Of a stretch of 48,842 nt of DNA, positions 32,160 through 40,420 are shown in pieces; position 1 is the stretch's first letter, and each line of letters begins with the position of its first letter. The position numbers and the translations under genes were made by a program. Origin of the DNA: Treponema sp. (GTDB lineage: Bacteria; Spirochaetota; Spirochaetia; Treponematales; Breznakiellaceae); NCBI GenBank assembly GCA_031276295.1, contig JAISNI010000229.1, positions 1 through 48,842 on the forward strand, written 5' to 3'. Below the pieces are notes generated by a model, which searched no databases, was not told the DNA's origin, and worked only from the letters and a program-made list of their open reading frames with translations.

Positions 32160-33943
32160 GTGGCTATATGTCCTGACTGCTGGGAAGAAAATTGTACTTC
32201 CAATAACGAATTGATGGGGGTAAACGATTTTAATATTTCCCCGATTATATAAGCAAATATATAACACCCCATCCCCGTGTAGGCATCCTCGTCCAAAGTA
32301 AAGGACACCCTCCAGCCGTATTCAAAAAATATCGAACCGTTCCTGATAAAACGGAAGGTCGCCGGTTCGCTTTCAAGTTTAATAATTCCCTCTATCATCC
32401 GGTCCGTTTCTTCTCTGGAGAGGACGTTATAATTACGCAGCATAGTTTTTAACATATCCAGGGGAGTTTTACCGTTCAGCCAGAGCATTGAGGAGAGGTT
32501 GAAAATAATATGGCTCAGTTTTGCAAAATCCGAGCGATCTCCCCGTTCAACCGCAGAATAATTGGGCTGGGTGGGAGGGGAGACAAAAACCGCTCTTTGT
32601 ACGAGCGGTGAATTGGAGGAAAGTACGGCGTCGGGCGGCACCAGTAAGGGCAGATCCCTGTTTGAACAGATCAGATCCGCCGCAAATTGATATGCGTTTT
32701 CTATATTCTCGTTTTGGGAAGAAAATGATATAAACACCTCGCTGCCGGCATAGGAACTCCGCTGGTTGCCCTTATCCTGAAATAGGCTCTTGCGCCGGCG
32801 CTGGTTGAAAAAATTTTTTTCGTTATCCCCGTTTAACACATCGGTATTATAAAAATTAAGTGCATAAAAAAGGGTTTCGTTTAATTCGTTAAAAAATTCC
32901 AGTTTGCTGATGCTGATTATCTCATAATCCCGCATCGCCGTCTTGTCCGGTACGATATGAAACTCGAATGCTTCCCGTGTAATAGAAATACGGTCCGAAC
33001 GTTTGGGGAAAAAATTTAAAACCGGTACACAGTTGAGCTTTAAAGAAGATGCGTGCATCACCGAGGAAAGAGATTGTTCCCGGCGCTTAAACGTAACGAT
33101 CATTTCCATTTCGCTTATATTCCGGTTAAAGATATTCGTACAGTTTTTAATGGAAAAAAATTTAAAAAATGCGGGGTAAGCAAGAAAATTCTGTAATAGT
33201 TTTAATCCTTTAACGTTACCTTTAAGTTTTTCGTACAGGGCCTTACCGCCGCCACCCGCGGCAAGATCGAAACAGGGCCCTTCTACCGGAACAAACTGCC
33301 CGCTGTTGTTGTACCGGGCATAGAAAGAAAGGCTGTCGTGCATGATTTGGCGCTGGAGATTAGATGCTTCCGTCTCCGGCAGGTCTATATAGATCAGTAA
33401 CTCGTCAAGCTGCGAAACATTGTTTGTCAACTTTGAATTGAATTTGATCTTCAAACCGGAAACGGCGTTCTGGTCCTTAATTCCATACACCGCGAGGTTC
33501 CGGGTAAGATACTCTGCCCCGCTAATTGAAAACGGAACCAACGGAACCGTATCAAACCCCGCAAAGCGGCAGGGGGTATTGATAAAAGGTACCGGCGCGT
33601 CAAAGATGCTTCCTGCCGGAAGCCTTGTTCCGTGGTGAACGCCTTCATTATTGTAGTTTAATTCCAATTCCAGCACCGCGCCGGACGGGATAGGGTACAG
33701 GGAAATAGGAGACATAGAGTTCAGTATGGATTCCAGAAAATTTTGATACCCTTCGTCCAGTTTTTTTTCAACCCGGGCTGCAAGAAAAGCGGTTCCCTCC
33801 AATATGCGCTCCACATAGGGATCCTGGCAGTCAAATGACGACAAGCCCAACCGTCCTGCAATTTTCGGAAATTCTTTGGCAAATTCAGCGGATAAACCCC
33901 TCATATAGAGGAGGTTGTCCCGGTAATAATCCAATAAATCCAT
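32138..33943 (-). CDS. tssF: T6SS baseplate protein TssF
   Basis: 601 residues, normal length. It opens with 'YYRDNLLYMRGLSAEFAKEFPKIAGRLGLSSFDCQDPYVERILEGTAFLAARVEKKLDE', which contains the TssF pattern 'E...FA..yP..A..L......DP.VERLleg.AfL.aRi..kld'. TssF is the main structural subunit of the wedge around the spike and binds TssG, TssE and TssK. Its ATG has a weak TAAGG site 25 nt after tssE. The 3' end overlaps tssG, so TssF and TssG synthesis is coupled. Confidence 0.92.
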   Translation of the reverse strand: MDLLDYYRDNLLYMRGLSAEFAKEFPKIAGRLGLSSFDCQDPYVERILEGTAFLAARVEKKLDEGYQNFLESILNSMSPISLYPIPSGAVLELELNYNNEGVHHGTRLPAGSIFDAPVPFINTPCRFAGFDTVPLVPFSISGAEYLTRNLAVYGIKDQNAVSGLKIKFNSKLTNNVSQLDELLIYIDLPETEASNLQRQIMHDSLSFYARYNNSGQFVPVEGPCFDLAAGGGGKALYEKLKGNVKGLKLLQNFLAYPAFFKFFSIKNCTNIFNRNISEMEMIVTFKRREQSLSSVMHASSLKLNCVPVLNFFPKRSDRISITREAFEFHIVPDKTAMRDYEIISISKLEFFNELNETLFYALNFYNTDVLNGDNEKNFFNQRRRKSLFQDKGNQRSSYAGSEVFISFSSQNENIENAYQFAADLICSNRDLPLLVPPDAVLSSNSPLVQRAVFVSPPTQPNYSAVERGDRSDFAKLSHIIFNLSSMLWLNGKTPLDMLKTMLRNYNVLSREETDRMIEGIIKLESEPATFRFIRNGSIFFEYGWRVSFTLDEDAYTGMGCYIFAYIIGEILKSFTPINSLLEVQFSSQQSGHIATWKTLED

Positions 33944-33968
33944 TATAAAACCTTACAGCCTCTTATTA

Positions 33969-34460
33969 TCAATCTGTTAAAGGAAAAACATCGGCAATGC
34001 CGGTTTCCACGTCAAGCCGCGCCAGAAGCAGGATATCCTTGCTTATCTCCCCTACCTCTATCAAAGCGCTGATCTGAAATTCTACCAGCGATCCCGTATG
34101 CGCCTTAGTCCTGACAAATTCTATGGCAATTGATTCCGGCGCAAGACGGGGTTCAAAAACCTGTAATTCCCTAATCACTTCCTGCCGCAAATCTTCATGG
34201 TTGGTTTTTATCTCCATTTTGCCGCAACAGTCCGAAAGCCCATAACCCAAAACCGAATTTTCGATTTCTTCATTGTTGTTTAATTCCGTCAAAGACGGAT
34301 GCGACCGGGAATTAAATAGCATAGTAATGTTTTCCAGCACGTCATCTTTAAGCTGCTTCTCTATGCCGGGACCGGCAACATTATCCTTTTTTTCATGGGG
34401 ATAAAGATCAGTTAAACGCCTCAGCACTATAGGCTGGAATTGAGTCTGTAGGGCCGTCAT
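33969..34460 (-). CDS. tssE: T6SS baseplate protein TssE (gp25-like)
   Basis: 163 residues. TssE resembles phage gp25 and starts sheath polymerisation at the baseplate. Visible family features are 'LRRLTDLYPHEKK', 'LKDDVLENITMLFNSRSHP' (equivalent to the usual 'v..dl..LLNTR') and 'SVLGYGLSDCCG'. The EPR sheath-initiating motif is seen as 'FEPRLAPESIAIEFV'. The ATG follows AGGGGT closely. Between this gene and hcp lies a 190-nt hairpin-rich gap, so baseplate genes may be expressed less than hcp. Confidence 0.88.
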   Translation of the reverse strand: MTALQTQFQPIVLRRLTDLYPHEKKDNVAGPGIEKQLKDDVLENITMLFNSRSHPSLTELNNNEEIENSVLGYGLSDCCGKMEIKTNHEDLRQEVIRELQVFEPRLAPESIAIEFVRTKAHTGSLVEFQISALIEVGEISKDILLLARLDVETGIADVFPLTD

Positions 34461-34500
34461 ACATACCCCTAAAAATTAACCGCAACGTTTCCGCGATGCC

Positions 34501-34688
34501 CGTCAATCGGAATTTTTTTACGATGCACATTGACGCCGGACTAAAGGTACGCAACACCTTTAGTCCGCGTAACTCCGATTATCGGGCTCCACGGACCTTT
34601 GATACGATGGCACTTTGCAAAGAAGGTATGAAAATTCACGAAAGTGAATTTTCATACGATTCTGCGCTGAAGCGCAACAAACTGCTAG
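34501..34688 (-). repeat. Multi-hairpin 3' region behind hcp (palindromic repeat copy 2)
   Basis: Reading leftward, the element starts with the hcp stop (TAG, 34687-34685) and CAGTTTGTTGC. It then has a TGCGCT/AGCGCA hairpin (34663-34676), a perfect 14-bp hairpin (34626-34639 with 34644-34657, loop GAAA), a perfect 12-bp hairpin (34537-34548 with 34556-34567), and CGTCAAT/ATTGACG (34501-34507, 34529-34535). The part 34644-34688 matches 44761-44805 at 43 of 45 positions. The two differences include one that changes a base pair on both arms of the 14-bp hairpin. There is no T-run, so read-through into tssE is expected. No gene is seen in 34461-34684. Confidence 0.8.
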
Positions 34689-35182
34689 TCATTAGCTATC
34701 TGATCAAAGGCCGCCTCAATTGCCCCATCCTTGGTGTTGTCCGCCTTTATAGGCGTTACCTTCCAGGTGGTCTTACCGGCAATAAGCTGTACTTCCTCAA
34801 TCGCCTGCTGTGCGGTTACTCCGCCGCTGTTTTCGGTATTTACGGTCTGTACCTCGGCCTTGGCAACCTTCACATTTTCCATGGTTACCTCGTACACCGG
34901 AGTTTGGGTTCCCGAAATAAGCTGGCAGAAGATAAATTCCACCTTGTTGATTTTTGTCCCCTTCATACAGGCAAGCTGAATTTTCGGCGTCGCCTTATCA
35001 ACCGCGTGGGTAAAGGTAAAAGGAATGAACTGCCCGCGTCCGGCAACATCGGCCCCGCGTTGAATGGAAATATTCTGCGACACACCGTGGGAACAGCTTA
35101 ACACGTCGATCCATTTGGCGTGATTTTTATCGGTAGATTGCCCTTCAATTCCGTCAATTTTCAAAAAATAAGAACTGGCCAT
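34685..35182 (-). CDS. hcp: T6SS tube protein Hcp (TssD)
   Basis: 165 residues. Hcp forms stacked hexameric rings inside the sheath and is shot out on contraction. The sequence shows the Hcp fold: 'YFLKIDGIEGQSTDKNHAKWIDVLSCSHGVSQNIS', 'FTFTHAVDKATPKIQLACMKGTKINKVEFIFCQ' and 'YEVTMENVKVAKAEV', matching the usual 'i.gE..d..h...i.v...swg', 'h..DkatP.l......G' and 'y...l..v.v'. The ATG at 35182 follows AAGGA. It sits behind tssC with a 74-nt gap and in front of a long hairpin-rich 3' region that would protect its mRNA, fitting the high Hcp demand. Confidence 0.92.
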   Translation of the reverse strand: MASSYFLKIDGIEGQSTDKNHAKWIDVLSCSHGVSQNISIQRGADVAGRGQFIPFTFTHAVDKATPKIQLACMKGTKINKVEFIFCQLISGTQTPVYEVTMENVKVAKAEVQTVNTENSGGVTAQQAIEEVQLIAGKTTWKVTPIKADNTKDGAIEAAFDQIAND

Positions 35183-35256
35183 AATTTAATCCTTGTAAAT
35201 TTTTTAAGGGAAATATCAGATATTCCCCAAGAGTCCATAATGTAACAGCCTCAAGG

Positions 35257-36744
35257 CTATTTCGCTGCGCTGGGAACTTTGGTTACCAGGCGTAGCGAAG
35301 TGGTAAGTCCCTCAAGTTGATAATGGGGACGCATATAGAAACGCGCGTTGTAATAACCCGGCTGTCCTTCCACTTCTTCCACTTCGACTTTTGCCTCGGC
35401 CAAGGGATACTTGGCTTTTATTTCCTCGGAAGCATTGGGGTCGCCGGTAACATAGTTGGCAATCCAGTCGGAAAGCCAGCGCTGCATATCTTCCTTTTCC
35501 TTAAAGGAACCGATTTTATCCCTGACTATACATTTAAGGAAGTGGGCAAAACGGCTGGTTGCAAAAATGTAGGGTAAACGCGCCGAAAGACTTGCGTTGG
35601 CCGTGGCATCGGGATTGTCGTATTCGGCGGGTTTGTTTACGGTTTGTCCGCCCATAAATACTGCGTAATTGGTATTCTTCCAGTGGAGAAGCGGAAGAAA
35701 ACCGTTCCGGGAGAGTTCCGCTTCGCGGCGGTCGGTAATGGCGATTTCCGTAGGGCACTTGGAGACCATACCGCCGTCATCCGTGGGGAAGCTATGCGTC
35801 GGCAAATTTTCCACTACGCCGCCGGATTCGGCGCCTCTGATATTGGCGCACCAGCCGTAAGTGCTGAAGGACCGGTTCACGTTTGCGCCGAATGCGTAGG
35901 CGGCGTTCATCCATACATACCTGTCGCTTGAACCCGAACCGGAGTCCTCTTCAAAGTTGAATTCTTCAACCGGATTGGTAGTTGACCCATAGGGCACCCG
36001 GCTTAAAACCCGCGGCAGGGTTAAGGCCACGTAACGGCTGTCGTCCGACTCGCGGAAGGATCGCCAAGCGGCATATTCGGGCATGGAAAATATTTTGCCT
36101 ATGTCCCGGGGGTTGGAAAGCTCCTGCCATGAATCGAGGTTCAGAATAGTAGGATCCGCCGATGAGATAAAGGGAGCATGGGCGGCCGCGGCAATCTGGG
36201 CTATCCCGCGTAGTATTTCAACATCAGGCGCCGTGTGGTTAAAATAGAAGTCGCCGATGAGCGCCCCATAAGGTTCGCCGCCTGCGGTTCCGAATTCATC
36301 CTCGTAGATCTTCTTGAAGATAGGATTCTGATCCCACATAGTCCCTTTATACTTTTTAAGATTCTTGCCCAGTTCCGCCTTGGATATATTCATGACGTGT
36401 ATCTTGAGGTTTTCCCCCGTCTCACTGTTGTTTACCAGGTAGCTCAGACCGCGCCAGGCGCTTTCAAGCTGTACGAAATCGGGATGATGAATAATGAGAT
36501 TCACCTGCTCGGACAGCTTTTTGTCCAGTTCGGCGATGATCCCTTCGATTGTTTTGAGGGAATCGCCGGAAACAAGCGAGGCATTTTCCAAAGCCTGGGT
36601 TACCAGGGTTTTTACCGCGCCTTGTACCGCACTGCCCGCCTCTTCCGATTTGGGCTTAAACTCCTGGTTTAGGAGCATCTCGAATTCGGACATCTCCAGG
36701 GTTTCAGCATTGAGAGCCTCAAGGTTTACCTGATTTTCCGCCAT
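35257..36744 (-). CDS. tssC: T6SS sheath large subunit TssC (VipB)
   Basis: 495 residues, normal for TssC. It contains the strongly conserved 'QLESAWRGLSYLVNNSETGENLKIHVMNISKAELG', 'GEPYGALIGDFYF', 'APFISSADP', 'LPRVLSRVPYG' and the closing 'MRPHYQLEGLTTSLRLVTKVP'. TssC forms with TssB the contractile sheath, recognised by ClpV after firing. Its ATG immediately follows the tssB stop, with AAAGGAGG eight bases upstream. No frameshift or missing block is visible. Confidence 0.95.
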   Translation of the reverse strand: MAENQVNLEALNAETLEMSEFEMLLNQEFKPKSEEAGSAVQGAVKTLVTQALENASLVSGDSLKTIEGIIAELDKKLSEQVNLIIHHPDFVQLESAWRGLSYLVNNSETGENLKIHVMNISKAELGKNLKKYKGTMWDQNPIFKKIYEDEFGTAGGEPYGALIGDFYFNHTAPDVEILRGIAQIAAAAHAPFISSADPTILNLDSWQELSNPRDIGKIFSMPEYAAWRSFRESDDSRYVALTLPRVLSRVPYGSTTNPVEEFNFEEDSGSGSSDRYVWMNAAYAFGANVNRSFSTYGWCANIRGAESGGVVENLPTHSFPTDDGGMVSKCPTEIAITDRREAELSRNGFLPLLHWKNTNYAVFMGGQTVNKPAEYDNPDATANASLSARLPYIFATSRFAHFLKCIVRDKIGSFKEKEDMQRWLSDWIANYVTGDPNASEEIKAKYPLAEAKVEVEEVEGQPGYYNARFYMRPHYQLEGLTTSLRLVTKVPSAAK

Positions 36745-37254
36745 TTATTCAGCCTCCTTTTCTTTAACCGCAGCCTTCTGAGAGAGGGCCTTGAGCAGGG
36801 CCGGGTCTTGCAGGATCTTGTTAAGCAATTCTTCAGCTCCGCTTTTACCATCCATATAGGAAAGAAGATTGGAAAGTTCCCGCCGGGCCTTTAAAATATC
36901 CTTGAGGCCGGGCGCCTTGGCGGTAACCGCCGCAGGTGAAAAATCATCAAGGCTTTCAAAAGTCATGTCCACCGCCAGATTACCTTCACCCGTCATGGTA
37001 TTGGGAACGTTAAAAGCTACCCGCGGCTTTATACCTTTAAGACGTTCATCAAAATTTTCCGCGTTTATCTCCATCATAGAGCGATCCTCTATCTTGGGCA
37101 GCGGTTCTACCGATTTACCTGAAAGATCCGCCATGACGCCCATAACAAAAGGCAGGCTCACTTTTTTTTCAGCGCCGTAGAGTTCAACATCATACTCAAT
37201 CTGAACTCGCGGCGCCCTGTTTTTGGCTATGGTCTTTTGACTATTTGCCGCCAT
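36745..37254 (-). CDS. tssB: T6SS sheath small subunit TssB (VipA)
   Basis: 169 residues. Family features are 'RAPRVQIEYDVELYGAEKKVSLPFVMGVMADLSG' and 'FDERLKGIKPRVAFNVPNTM...LAVDMTFESLDDFSP', nearly the TssB consensus, and a helical C-terminus ('KARRELSNLLSYMDGKSGAEELLNKILQ'). TssB interlocks with TssC in the sheath. The ATG follows GAGGTAAG, 15 nt after tssA. Confidence 0.94.
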   Translation of the reverse strand: MAANSQKTIAKNRAPRVQIEYDVELYGAEKKVSLPFVMGVMADLSGKSVEPLPKIEDRSMMEINAENFDERLKGIKPRVAFNVPNTMTGEGNLAVDMTFESLDDFSPAAVTAKAPGLKDILKARRELSNLLSYMDGKSGAEELLNKILQDPALLKALSQKAAVKEKEAE

Positions 37255-37269
37255 TCTTACCTCCTCAAT

Positions 37270-38310
37270 CTATTCTTCTTTTACGCCCAACACATCCCGT
37301 CCGCGGGAAATCGCATCCGGCGCTATATCTTCAAGCAATTCCAAAAAACTCATTTCAGAAAAGCGTAAAGCTCGGTTTACCAGCATGGGGATGGGGCTGT
37401 TAGGCTCCTCCCGCTGAAAATAATCAGACCCCTTCCGCAATAACAACAGGGCTTCCGCACGGCAATTTGCCTGGAATGAAGCAAGGTCGACCTTCCCTGA
37501 TCCCGTCTGTCTTACGGAATCCGACGCCGCTTGTGTACTATCCGGTTCCGTTCCCCCGGAGCCCGGCGCTTCAAGATTGGATCGGTAAAAAGCGCGGAGT
37601 TTCTCTACTTCCCGTAAGAGTGTATCCATGCTCAATACATATCCCGCCTCCATTTTTTCATTCATATCCTTACAGAGAGCGGTAATCTCGTCCTTTACCT
37701 CTTGGGCAAGGGCTACACGCGCTTCAATTTCCGCGGGAGGGACATTGATCAGCTCCGCATGGAGCAGCTTGGGGTCAACGCCGTTTTCATTGCCGGCGGG
37801 CAGTTCGTTCTGTGAAACAAGGAGATCGCGCAGGGTGTACTTTAAGGAAGGAAGCAGGCGGATTTTCCGGAACCGTGCGATAAACATTATCGGATCGTTA
37901 ATCGCGCCGGCTGCCGGCGAGAGCATGGCCAGGATGTTGAGCCGTTCCAGAGGATCGTTGTCATCATCGGGATCAAGACGGGGATAGAATTGTTCCCACA
38001 TATCCCGAATCAAGAAATGTATAAGTTTTATACCGGCGCAAAGTCCAGGAAGCCCTTCAAGGGCGGTCTGGGCTACGGCAAGGTAGGAAGCAACCCGCAG
38101 ATCCCGGGTCTTTTTCCATAATTCCAGGCAGTTTTTGTTGAGGAGCTTCCAGTCGGGGTCTTGACCTTCTACGATAGAATCGCCCATCGTACTATCCGGC
38201 GTCCCTGTCGCTAAAGAATCAAGTTCAACGTACAGCGGATCGTACTCAAGATTACTTCCTGCCGGATCTTCCCCCTCCAGGGGAAGGGACATACCTTCAA
38301 TATCAATCAT
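37270..38310 (-). CDS. tssA: T6SS assembly protein TssA (ImpA N-terminal domain)
   Basis: 346 residues. The N-terminal ImpA domain is clear: 'PLEGEDPAGSNLEYDPLYVELDSL', 'GQDPDWKLLNKNCLELWKKTRDLRVASYLAVAQTALEGLPGL' and 'MWEQFYPRLDPDDDNDPLERLNIL'. The C-terminus 'SPIPMLVNRALRFSEMSFLELLEDIAPDA' is like the short TssA class that caps the growing sheath. It is the first gene of the cluster, about 160 nt downstream of a good promoter. The ATG at 38310 follows GGAG by six to seven bases. Confidence 0.92.
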   Translation of the reverse strand: MIDIEGMSLPLEGEDPAGSNLEYDPLYVELDSLATGTPDSTMGDSIVEGQDPDWKLLNKNCLELWKKTRDLRVASYLAVAQTALEGLPGLCAGIKLIHFLIRDMWEQFYPRLDPDDDNDPLERLNILAMLSPAAGAINDPIMFIARFRKIRLLPSLKYTLRDLLVSQNELPAGNENGVDPKLLHAELINVPPAEIEARVALAQEVKDEITALCKDMNEKMEAGYVLSMDTLLREVEKLRAFYRSNLEAPGSGGTEPDSTQAASDSVRQTGSGKVDLASFQANCRAEALLLLRKGSDYFQREEPNSPIPMLVNRALRFSEMSFLELLEDIAPDAISRGRDVLGVKEE

Positions 38311-38478
38311 CGTATCTCCATACTTACCTTAAAAGCGGCGTTTATCTTTCTGTACTTGAAAAAAATAGTAACAGGAAAATTTCCAACGGTAATGGTTAAT
38401 CCGCGTATGGTACGGAGGGGGAGCTATAATTTGCATATAAGCATATACTCTCTTCTTTGAGATTTTTAGAACTTTTAG

Positions 38479-38508
38479 AGAATATCATTAGTTGATAACA
38501 CGTGTCAA
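38479..38508 (-). promoter_or_regulatory. Promoter of the T6SS gene cluster
   Basis: On the minus strand a consensus TTGACA (38503-38508) and TATTCT (38479-38484) are 18 nt apart. Transcription should begin near 38472 and leave a leader of about 160 nt before tssA. Just downstream of the -10 there are two close direct repeats (TAAAAGTTC / TAAAAATCTC at about 38459-38477), a possible regulator site. The leader itself (38311-38470) holds no other gene. 38520-38609 holds a weak AT-rich hairpin that may end the upstream ABC operon. Confidence 0.65.
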
Positions 38509-38609
38509 GGTTGTAAAACCCTTAACGCAACATAATTGAAAAAAATGTCGATTTTTTCGAGCCCGTACATTTCCGCGAAGATGAGTTGTCCCATTATGGA
38601 ACGACGGCC

Positions 38610-39488
38610 TTATCCTTTTACCGCGCCGGCGGTTAAACCCTTGATGATGCTTTTCTGCCCGATGATATAGATAATAAGGATGGGCAGCATTGAAACCAGA
38701 TAGGCGGTAAAGGACATCGTATAGTTAAAAGAATACTCGGTTTTAAAGTTATACTGGAAGAGGGGCAGGGTCCAGAATCCCCGCGACCGGTTCAGGATCA
38801 TCAGGGGCAGCATAAAATCGTTCCAGTACCACAGGGCATCCATAATAATCAGCGTGGCCATCATGGGTCCGGTGAGGGGCAGGATAATACGGGTATAGGT
38901 CATAAACACATTGCAGCCGTCCACGCGGGCGGCTTCTTCCAGTTCGTAGGGCATGGTGCGTATATAGTTGACAAAGAGAAAGACCCCCCGCGTAAGGCTA
39001 AAGGATGCATAGAGTAGGATAAGCCCCGCATGGTTCAGCATCTTGATACCGGTCATAAATTTGGTAACCGGCAGTATTACTACCTGGGAAGGGATGAAAA
39101 GTCCCATAAGCAGAAAGAAATAGACAAATAAAAAGTAGGGGCGCCTGAAATTTCGGGCTATTGCATAGGATACGGAGGGGACCAGGCACACCTCTATAAG
39201 AACAGAAACAACCGTAATAAGGGTAGAATTCTTTACATAGCCCAGATAATTCTGGCTGGCAAAGAGATTCTTAAAATTATCGAGATTCAAGGAAGAAGGA
39301 AAAGAAAAAAAATTCCGCCCGGCTTCTTCAAGGCTTTTAAAAGAATTGACCAATACCAGATACAGGGGCGCTGCTATCAGAAAAAAACCGCAGATAAGCA
39401 GGATATTCCTCAGCAGGATCCAGCCGAACCCTGTAATATTCCATACTTTGATCATCTTTATATTGAATGTTTTCCCGATTATCCTCAT
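38610..39488 (-). CDS. Carbohydrate ABC transporter permease (MalG type)
   Basis: 292 residues with six membrane helices. The EAA loop that contacts the ATPase is 'EEAARVDGCNVFMTYTRIILPLTGP'. The C-terminus 'GQKSIIKGLTAGAVKG' is the standard ending of MalG/AraQ-type permeases. It overlaps the upstream permease stop by four bases (ATGA). No ATPase gene is in this operon, so a shared housekeeping MsmX/UgpC-type ATPase elsewhere is likely. It forms a heterodimer with the next permease. Confidence 0.9.
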   Translation of the reverse strand: MRIIGKTFNIKMIKVWNITGFGWILLRNILLICGFFLIAAPLYLVLVNSFKSLEEAGRNFFSFPSSLNLDNFKNLFASQNYLGYVKNSTLITVVSVLIEVCLVPSVSYAIARNFRRPYFLFVYFFLLMGLFIPSQVVILPVTKFMTGIKMLNHAGLILLYASFSLTRGVFLFVNYIRTMPYELEEAARVDGCNVFMTYTRIILPLTGPMMATLIIMDALWYWNDFMLPLMILNRSRGFWTLPLFQYNFKTEYSFNYTMSFTAYLVSMLPILIIYIIGQKSIIKGLTAGAVKG

Positions 39489-40360
39489 TGATCGCCCCCT
39501 CTGCTTGAAAAGCGGATCTGCGCAAGCGATATTAAGGCGATGATGATAAAAAGCACCGCCGCCTCCGCATTGGCTATGGAAAAACGGTAATCACGGAATG
39601 CGTCGTTGATAATAGAAATAGAAATCACTTCCGTAGCCCGGGCAGGCCCTCCGCCGGTAAGGGCATAGGGATAATCGAAAGTCGTAAAACCGGCCTTTAC
39701 CAAGAGAACCAGATTAACAATAAAGATAGGCAGTATGCCGGGTATAGTGATGAATCGGAAACGCTGAAAGGATGAAGCTCCGTCCATCATGGCCGACTCG
39801 TAAAGTTCCCGCGGCACCGTTTGAAGGCCGGCAATAAATATAATGGTAGGAATCGCCACGGACTGCCAGATATTCACAAATACCGTAGCCGGCATGGTGG
39901 ATTGAGGAACCGCGAGTGGGCTGTTTTTGAAGAAGTCGATATTCAAACCTTGCCCAATAAGAGGTACGGCACGGTAGTAGAGCTGGCTCCAGATCAGCGC
40001 CACCGTTACCGAACCGAGCATGGCGGGGATAAAGAAAACCGCCTTTGTAAAAGTTTTAAGAATTTTAAGAGAATCCAGCGCCAATGCCAAACACAGCGAG
40101 AGGATCATGGTTCCGGTAACCAGTAGCAGGGCATACCGGAACGTGGTTCCCAAAGAACGCCAAAAACCAGGGTTCCGGAAGAGCAGCAGATAGTTCTTCA
40201 ATCCTACCATATTATAACCGGCCGTCATGCCGTTCCAATCGGTAAAACTGTAAAACATACCGCTCAAGACCTGGAAGACATAAAAAACCGCGTAGAGCAA
40301 CAGGGGGATAATGGTAAACCCCGTATAGGTCAAGTTGTCGAACAGGCTGTTCTTTTTCAT
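39485..40360 (-). CDS. Carbohydrate ABC transporter permease (MalF type)
   Basis: 291 residues from the ATG at 40360, which follows AAGGAGG by about seven bases; the start five codons earlier is rejected. There are six membrane helices, a long first periplasmic loop 'SGMFYSFTDWNGMTAGYNMVGLKNY' typical of UgpA/LacF permeases, and the EAA loop 'YESAMMDGASSFQRFRFITIPGILP'. It partners the MalG-type permease downstream. Confidence 0.9.
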   Translation of the reverse strand: MKKNSLFDNLTYTGFTIIPLLLYAVFYVFQVLSGMFYSFTDWNGMTAGYNMVGLKNYLLLFRNPGFWRSLGTTFRYALLLVTGTMILSLCLALALDSLKILKTFTKAVFFIPAMLGSVTVALIWSQLYYRAVPLIGQGLNIDFFKNSPLAVPQSTMPATVFVNIWQSVAIPTIIFIAGLQTVPRELYESAMMDGASSFQRFRFITIPGILPIFIVNLVLLVKAGFTTFDYPYALTGGGPARATEVISISIINDAFRDYRFSIANAEAAVLFIIIALISLAQIRFSSRGGDQ

Positions 40361-40420
40361 AATCCCCTCCTTCAACCGGCCATAACTCCGTATGGCCGGT
40401 GCAGGTAGTATTACAAGGTA

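Noticed and set aside
32160-32267. N-terminal extension of TssG
   Set aside because: It lies entirely within tssF and the TssG consensus begins at the ATG at 32159.
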